A DNA stretch of 64,000 nucleotides, from assembly GCF_028712165.1 (NCBI RefSeq), contig NZ_JAQTQR010000001.1, forward strand, positions 1 to 64,000, given 5' to 3'. Origin of the DNA: Sulfuricurvum sp. Lineage in GTDB: Bacteria; Campylobacterota; Campylobacteria; Campylobacterales; Sulfurimonadaceae. The position numbers and the translations under genes are program-made. The notes below the pieces were generated by a model. The model was not told the DNA's origin. It ran no database searches and saw only the letters and a list, made by a program, of their open reading frames with translations. This document shows positions 59,130-64,000 of this stretch, piece by piece; the first letter of the stretch is position 1, and every line of letters starts with the position of its first letter.

Positions 59130-61103
59130 TTATAATTTCCTTATTTTTGCTATTTCATCACGAAGCCGTGCGGCCTCTTCAAATTCCAGCTTTTTAGCCG
59201 CTTCTCTCATTTTCAAATTCAACTCTTCGATTAACTTTTTCCGTTCTGCCGCCGGAAGCGTTTTTGCTTTTTTAGAGCGGTTGTAGAGATCGCCTACATC
59301 TTCGAGTTTGAGATTTTCATCGAGAGAGCGTTTGGTCGTCGTCGGGGTTATTCCATGCACCGTATTGTAATCTTCTTGTATTTTACGACGTTTGGTTGTC
59401 GTAGCAATAGCACGTTCCATCGATCCGGTAATCTTCTGTGCGTATAAAATGACCCGTCCGTGTTCATTCCGTGCAGCACGGCCGATAGTTTGGATCAGGG
59501 CGGTTTCAGAGCGTAAGAACCCCTCTTTATCGGCGTCTAATATAGCAACAAGACTCACCTCCGGCAGATCAAGTCCTTCTCGCAGGAGATTGATCCCGAT
59601 GAGGACATCGAAGTCTCCGACACGGAGTCCGCGGATAATCTGGTTTCGTTCGATGGCATCGATCTCGGAGTGCATATACTGCACTTTGATCCCCAAATCG
59701 GCGAGGTATTTGGTGAGGGCTTCCGCCATTTTTTTGGTGAGTACCGTGACGAGGACACGATCGCCGAGGGCAACCGTTTTTTTGATCTCATCATGCAAAT
59801 CTTCAACCTGATTTTCAGAGGGCTTGATAGTGATGATCGGATCGAGCAATCCGGTCGGACGGATGATCTGATGGGCAATGGTAGTACTGATATCCAGCTC
59901 TTGTGCCGAAGGGGTAGCCGAGACAAACATATAATGAGATGATTTGTTCATAAACTCATCGATCATCAACGGACGGTTGTCCAATGCGCTCGGGAGACGG
60001 AACCCGTAATCGACGAGTACCTCTTTACGGCTCCGATCCCCTGCAAACATCCCTCGAAACTGAGGGAGACTGACATGTGACTCATCGACGATGATGAGAA
60101 ATTTATCGTGATGGAGGAGAAAATAATCCAAGAGGGTATACGGAGCTTCTCCCGGCAATTTATCGGTGAGATGACGGGAGTAGTTTTCGATCCCCTTGCA
60201 CATCCCTGTTGCTTGCAGCATTTCGAGGTCAAATTCACATCGCTGTTTGAGACGCTGTGCTTCGACGATTTTTCCCTGTTTGTCGAGTTCGGCAAGGCGT
60301 TCTCCCAGTTCATCCTCGATCCGTTTGATGGCACGGGAAAGTTTCTCCTGCCCCACGGCAAACTGGCTTGTTGCGTAGATAGTGACACTCTCTTGTTTTT
60401 CGGTCATAGTGTTGCTTAACGGTTCAAAAAAGGTTAAACGCTCCACTTCATCCCCGTAAAATTCGATACGTACCGCTTGATCTTGCCAGTACGGAGGATA
60501 GATATCGACCACTTCGCCGTTGACGCGAAAATGACCGCCGTCAAAATAGGTGTCATTTCGGGCATATCCCATCTCGACGAGACGAAGGAGGAGCTTTTTC
60601 TGGTTAATATCATCCCCGATGGCAATAACCTGAACCATTTTCTCGTACTCTTCTGGATCACCCAACCCGTAATTCGCCGATACGGAAGCGACGACAATGA
60701 CGTCGTCATAGCTGAGAAGATTTGCAGTAGCCGAGAGTCGCAGGCGTTCCAATTCATCATTGATAGAGCTGTCTTTTTCGATAAATAAATCTTGTCTCGG
60801 AATGTAGGCTTCGGGCTGATAATAATCGTAGTAGCTGATGAAATATTCGACGTGGTTTTCGGGAAAGAAAGAGCGGAATTCGCTGTAGAGTTGTGCCGCA
60901 AGGGTTTTATTATGGGTCATGATGATCGTCGGCAGCTGAACGCTTTCGATCACTTTTGCCATCGTATAGGTTTTACCGCTCCCTGTGACCCCTTCGAGGG
61001 TAACATAGCGTTCTCCGTTTTTAATGCCACTGGAAAGTGCTTCGATAGCAACGGGCTGATCACCGGCAGGCTGATATGGGGTATGAACTTTAAAAACCGG
61101 CAA
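59130..61103 (-). CDS. uvrB: Excinuclease ABC subunit B
   Basis: Damage-verifying helicase of nucleotide excision repair, 657 residues. Walker A is [13 protein letters not shown], the beta-hairpin region holds [12 protein letters not shown], and motifs include [12 protein letters not shown] and [24 protein letters not shown] domain ([20 protein letters not shown]) closes the protein and binds UvrC. The start is TTG at 61103 ([16 protein letters not shown]); no ATG or GTG lies upstream in frame. The rare start may hold expression down. Confidence 0.97.
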   Translation of the reverse strand: MPVFKVHTPYQPAGDQPVAIEALSSGIKNGERYVTLEGVTGSGKTYTMAKVIESVQLPTIIMTHNKTLAAQLYSEFRSFFPENHVEYFISYYDYYQPEAYIPRQDLFIEKDSSINDELERLRLSATANLLSYDDVIVVASVSANYGLGDPEEYEKMVQVIAIGDDINQKKLLLRLVEMGYARNDTYFDGGHFRVNGEVVDIYPPYWQDQAVRIEFYGDEVERLTFFEPLSNTMTEKQESVTIYATSQFAVGQEKLSRAIKRIEDELGERLAELDKQGKIVEAQRLKQRCEFDLEMLQATGMCKGIENYSRHLTDKLPGEAPYTLLDYFLLHHDKFLIIVDESHVSLPQFRGMFAGDRSRKEVLVDYGFRLPSALDNRPLMIDEFMNKSSHYMFVSATPSAQELDISTTIAHQIIRPTGLLDPIITIKPSENQVEDLHDEIKKTVALGDRVLVTVLTKKMAEALTKYLADLGIKVQYMHSEIDAIERNQIIRGLRVGDFDVLIGINLLREGLDLPEVSLVAILDADKEGFLRSETALIQTIGRAARNEHGRVILYAQKITGSMERAIATTTKRRKIQEDYNTVHGITPTTTKRSLDENLKLEDVGDLYNRSKKAKTLPAAERKKLIEELNLKMREAAKKLEFEEAARLRDEIAKIRKL

Positions 61104-61140
61104 TGAGTGACCCTGAAATAGTTTAGTTTATAATAGCCGA

Positions 61141-61146
61141 ATTATA
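61141..61146 (-). promoter_or_regulatory. Candidate -10 box of uvrB
   Basis: The minus strand reads GCTATAATTCGG, a TATAAT 38 bases upstream of the TTG start. No LexA-type operator palindrome is evident in the gap. Confidence 0.45.
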
Positions 61147-61171
61147 GCGGAAAACCTGTTGTCATTAAGGA

Positions 61172-61633
61172 TTACTGATCGATAGAGTGTTTCGGGGCTA
61201 TAGTTTCCGGAAGCTCAATCCAAAGCGCTTTAAGAGAGAGATCAAGATCGTATATGAACAAAAAAAGCGAGAGTATCAGGCTGATGATACTCGAAATAAA
61301 CAGGGTCACGAGGAGATACGTCATATTAAAATGGTACAGGGCGGATCCAAACAGACCGATGATGATAAATGAAACGAGCAAAACGCTCAATACAGCCATA
61401 AAATTGCTGTTTCTAATGATTTTTGCTCTAAGAGTAAGTATTTTAAGTTCCGATAAAATACGCTCACTATCTGTGCCGGAAGAACTGCGGTATTCAATAG
61501 AGAGTTGACGAGTCCTATCGACGATGCGTCCGAAACGGTTCGTGAGACTCAAAATGATTAAGCCGATTCCGGAAATAAGAATGACCGGACCGATTGCCAA
61601 TTGTAACGTTTCGATAAGATCTGAGAGCAGCAT
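61172..61633 (-). CDS. DUF2721 membrane protein
   Basis: A 153-residue protein with three membrane helices at about 12-33 (AIGPVILISGIGLIILSL), 72-95 and 98-122. The polar link NRFGRIVDRTRQLSIEYR and the later LRAKIIRNSN match DUF2721. Function unknown. I choose the ATG at 61633 (MLLSDLIETL) with AAAAGGAAT upstream; the frame is open to 61657 but that start lacks a ribosome site. Confidence 0.82.
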   Translation of the reverse strand: MLLSDLIETLQLAIGPVILISGIGLIILSLTNRFGRIVDRTRQLSIEYRSSSGTDSERILSELKILTLRAKIIRNSNFMAVLSVLLVSFIIIGLFGSALYHFNMTYLLVTLFISSIISLILSLFLFIYDLDLSLKALWIELPETIAPKHSIDQ

Positions 61634-61789
61634 AAAATTCCTTTTAAAAATCGGCAATAAAAACCCTCAATCGGTTTGTTATGATATAAGGAATTATAGC
61701 GGAATAAGTGTTTTTCATGATTCGACACAGTTGTATCTAATACTATACTATTGAATAAGAATTTTAAATATTACTTGATAATTAACTGA

Positions 61790-61795
61790 TATAAT
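61790..61795 (+). promoter_or_regulatory. -10 box of the FecR-OmpA-CHASE2 operon
   Basis: CTGATATAATGG gives a TATAAT 35 bases before the fecR-like ATG. An in-frame ATG at 61794 lies within the box and cannot be the translation start if this promoter is used. Confidence 0.55.
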
Positions 61796-61829
61796 GGATA
61801 ATTGTGTAAAAAAAGGAGGTGCATTCATC

Positions 61830-62261
61830 ATGAAAAATTTAATTGGATTTTGTATACTCTGTTCGGCAGTATTAGTATGGGGTGGTGAAAGTATTGCTAT
61901 TGCAAAGAATGTAAAGGGTACAGTTCAGGTAAAAAGAGACGGCACGTATTTAAATGTTGTCAAAGGTTCAGACTTGCAAGCCGGCGATATTCTTCAAACT
62001 TCAGATAATAGCGCTGTCGGATTAACCTTCAACGATGGTAGCGTCCTTTCAATAGGGGCGAAAAGTATGATGGAATTAAACAAATATCTCTTTAAACCTT
62101 CGTCGAACGAGTATGACTTTGATGTAACTCTTAAGAAAGGAACAGCGGCATTTGAATCCGGAAAAATAGGAAAACTTGCTCCTCAAAAAGTAGCTTTTAG
62201 GGTTCCTCAAGGTTCGATAGGAATACGCGGTACAAAATTTCTTGTTGATGTGGAGGAATAA
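61830..62261 (+). CDS. Exported FecR-domain protein
   Basis: A 143-residue exported protein with a signal peptide (MKNLIGFCILCSAVLVWG). The FecR domain runs IAKNVKGTVQVKRDGTYLNV, LQAGDILQTSDNSAVGLTFN and ends VPQGSIGIRGTKFLVDV, the classic 'g.v.vRGT.f.v' close. It lacks the N-terminal helix of anti-sigma FecR proteins, so it is a free periplasmic FecR fold. AAGGAGGT precedes the ATG. Such genes often stand before OmpA and CHASE2 genes, as here. Confidence 0.88.
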   Translation: MKNLIGFCILCSAVLVWGGESIAIAKNVKGTVQVKRDGTYLNVVKGSDLQAGDILQTSDNSAVGLTFNDGSVLSIGAKSMMELNKYLFKPSSNEYDFDVTLKKGTAAFESGKIGKLAPQKVAFRVPQGSIGIRGTKFLVDVEE

Positions 62262-62266
62262 TCATC

Positions 62267-62863
62267 ATGGTCACTTTTTTAGTATCTGCAGTGATTTTGC
62301 TATCACTTCCGTTTTTAGTTTCATCTCCGAAAACAACAGTGGTTTTGCTGGATAACAACAAAGAGCATAATGCTATTGATGTGACTACCGAAGGTGGAAA
62401 AGTCGCTTTGGACAAGCCGTATATGCTTACCAGCTTATCAACATCAACGGCAAAACCGCAGCCGGTGACACAAGGGGATGAAACTCTTATCAATGAGAAG
62501 TATAAAGATACGCTTGCTCCGCTCCCGCACATGCCGACCAGTATGCTCTTTTACTTCGAAGAAGGCTCTGACCTATTGGTTCCGGAATCTAAAGAGCAGA
62601 TTGGGAGCTTGGTTCAGCTTATTAAAACGGAAGAGCCCTGTATTGTTGATATCATAGGTCATTCGGATACAGTAGGTACAGCAGAAAGTAATTTTGAATT
62701 GGCATTAAAACGTGCGCAAACTCTTAAATTGTTTTTGGAAGATAATAATGTGACTATGAAAAAGGTCAATGTGCAATCCTATGGAGAAAGTGATCCGCTC
62801 ATACCGACCGGTGATAATGTTTCAGAACCAAAGAATAGACGAGTCGAAGTTATCGTCAGATAA
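62267..62863 (+). CDS. OmpA-family peptidoglycan-binding protein
   Basis: A 198-residue protein with an N-terminal hydrophobic anchor (FLVSAVILLSLPFLV) and a spacer. The C-terminal OmpA domain covers about 90-198: MLFYFEEGSDLLVPESKEQ, then IIGHSDTVGTAESNFELALK with the peptidoglycan-binding D and R region, then NRRVEVIVR. It presumably ties its partners to the cell wall. GGAGG inside the end of the FecR gene can serve as its ribosome site. Confidence 0.88.
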   Translation: MVTFLVSAVILLSLPFLVSSPKTTVVLLDNNKEHNAIDVTTEGGKVALDKPYMLTSLSTSTAKPQPVTQGDETLINEKYKDTLAPLPHMPTSMLFYFEEGSDLLVPESKEQIGSLVQLIKTEEPCIVDIIGHSDTVGTAESNFELALKRAQTLKLFLEDNNVTMKKVNVQSYGESDPLIPTGDNVSEPKNRRVEVIVR

Positions 62864-64000
62864 ATGAAGATGCAATCGAAGATTCTTTTTATTGTCTCTT
62901 TTCTTCTAAGTACCCTTTTCTATATAGGATGGTGGAACAGTTCAATACTCACGTATGCAGATTACAAAATATATGATTTTCTTACGTCATCTCAATCAAA
63001 TCCTCCATCAGGGAAGGCTACCGTTATTGTCGAAATTGATGAGAAAAGTCTTCGGGCATTGGGTCAATGGCCATGGCCAAGAGTTGTTACTGCATCGCTC
63101 ATAAAAAAAATTACGGCACAGCATCCGGCTGCCGTTTCGCTAGACCTCATTTTTCCTGAAGAAGACAGAACTTCTCCTGTTACACTGAGTGCTTTTTACA
63201 ACCAATTTTTCAATCTTAAAACGGACTTTGGCGGGATTCCGGATGCACTGAAAGATAATGATCGCATTCTTGCAGATTCGATGAAAAACCACAATATCGT
63301 ATTGCCTGTTTTCTTTAATACGATTGCTGCGGGAAACAAAGAGTGCCTTCTGCCATCACAAACTTTTTTGCAAGAAAACAAAACGCTCATCGGATTGTAT
63401 GAAAGTCCAAGTTTGTTGTGCAGTCTGCCTGTAATTCAGGACAAAGCGAAAGCTATAGGGCATATACAAGCATCTCCTGATCAGGATGGAACTTTCAGAC
63501 GGGTGCCTTTACTGATTCGATACCAAAATACGCTGATACCGACACTGGGACTCGCAGCTCTTGCCTCTATCGACCCGGATATAAAATGGGAACAAGACGA
63601 TACCTATATTCACGATATTACTTTTGATATTCTCGGACACAGATTGACTACCGACAAGAAGACAAATGTGCTGTTGGAATTTTATCCTCAAAAGTGGTAT
63701 CGCACCATTTCGGCGTTAGATGTGTTAAATGGAAACTATGACTCTTCTCTTTTTCAAGGAAAGTTTGTTTTTATCGGGGCAACGGCAATGGGATTGTATG
63801 ACCAATATACTCTTAGTGATGGTTCAATGCGTCCGGGTGTTTTCGCACATGCAACTCTTGTCGAAAATATGATGAATAACAGTGTGATGACTCAGCCTGA
63901 TTTTTTTAAAATCATTAACATCTCTCTCTCCGGATTGTTGGCACTAATCTTCATGATACTCATGTCCCGTAAGCAATACATAGGGATGGTTGTTATTTTC
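62864..64000 (+). CDS. CHASE2-domain sensor, 3' end outside window
   Basis: Open from the ATG at 62864, directly after the OmpA stop, to the window end (379 codons). The N-terminal helix is ILFIVSFLLSTLFYIGWW. The CHASE2 sensor domain follows: VIVEIDEKSLRALGQWPWPR, AAVSLDLIFPEED, IGHIQASPDQDGTFRRVPLL, FVFIGATAMGLYDQYTL and PGVFAHATLVENMM. A membrane helix begins near residue 346. The missing part normally carries more helices and an output domain, most often an adenylate/guanylate cyclase. The FecR and OmpA neighbours suggest a cell-envelope signalling unit. Confidence 0.85.
   Translation, partial: MKMQSKILFIVSFLLSTLFYIGWWNSSILTYADYKIYDFLTSSQSNPPSGKATVIVEIDEKSLRALGQWPWPRVVTASLIKKITAQHPAAVSLDLIFPEEDRTSPVTLSAFYNQFFNLKTDFGGIPDALKDNDRILADSMKNHNIVLPVFFNTIAAGNKECLLPSQTFLQENKTLIGLYESPSLLCSLPVIQDKAKAIGHIQASPDQDGTFRRVPLLIRYQNTLIPTLGLAALASIDPDIKWEQDDTYIHDITFDILGHRLTTDKKTNVLLEFYPQKWYRTISALDVLNGNYDSSLFQGKFVFIGATAMGLYDQYTLSDGSMRPGVFAHATLVENMMNNSVMTQPDFFKIINISLSGLLALIFMILMSRKQYIGMVVIF

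Overview
The window is chromosomal DNA of a Campylobacterota (epsilonproteobacterial) bacterium, most like the free-living Sulfurimonas/Sulfuricurvum type. Evidence from the sequence: rpoB and rpoC are separate, overlapping genes (fused in Helicobacter and Wolinella); the order flgB-flgC-fliE-PBP and alaS-maf-pbpA is typical of the group; a flagellar sigma-54 promoter has the group's form; -10 boxes are TATAAT without a clear -35; genes are tightly packed with many ATGA overlaps. No rRNA, tRNA, CRISPR array, insertion sequence or integrase was recognised, and no gene-free stretch exceeds 300 bases. The taxonomic placement is inference from gene content.

Layout. 1-13.9 kb: translation and transcription core, plus strand (rplA, L10 leader, rplJ, rplL, three hairpins, rpoB, rpoC, terminator, rpsL, rpsG, attenuator-like hairpin, fusA, terminator). 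13.9-16.6 kb: a four-part membrane sensor (PhnD-like binding domain, GAF, HD-GYP, degenerate GGDEF). 16.6-20.8 kb, minus: a FAH-family enzyme, an exported WD40-type protein and an exported LprI-like protein in one overlapping operon. 21-24.9 kb: cytochrome b561-type protein, Bpt aminoacyl-transferase, release factor 2, panC, a lipoprotein. 24.9-30.4 kb: flagellar basal-body rod genes and peptidoglycan genes (PBP, ftsW, murG).

30.4-46.8 kb, minus: a 16-kb, almost wholly translation-coupled operon for an MSHA-like type IV pilus or pseudopilus. In transcription order it encodes an 1822-residue MshQ-like surface protein, four prepilin-type proteins (one lacking Glu5), a PilM/N fusion, PilO-like, MshK-like, secretin, MshM-like ATPase, TPR protein, assembly ATPase, platform protein and a 31-residue membrane peptide. 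No retraction ATPase or prepilin peptidase is in the window.

47-51.1 kb: leuA followed by a small AT-rich accessory patch (membrane protein, DUF2442/DUF4160 modules, RDD protein). The patch is bounded by a second, diverged copy of the last 50 bases of leuA, and each copy is followed by a short palindrome. This looks like a gene-end-replacing insertion. 51.1-61.6 kb: housekeeping genes (alaS, membrane protein, maf, bioF-like, orphan ABC ATPase, pbpA, DedA, uvrB, DUF2721). 61.8-64 kb: FecR-OmpA-CHASE2 operon, cut by the window end.

The strongest candidates for something undescribed are the leuA-tail island with a collapsed DUF4160 gene, the pilus operon with its giant leading gene and terminal micropeptide, the exported WD40/LprI-like pair, and small ORFs fitted between or beside known genes (20909-21028, 29333-29434, 30444-30539).
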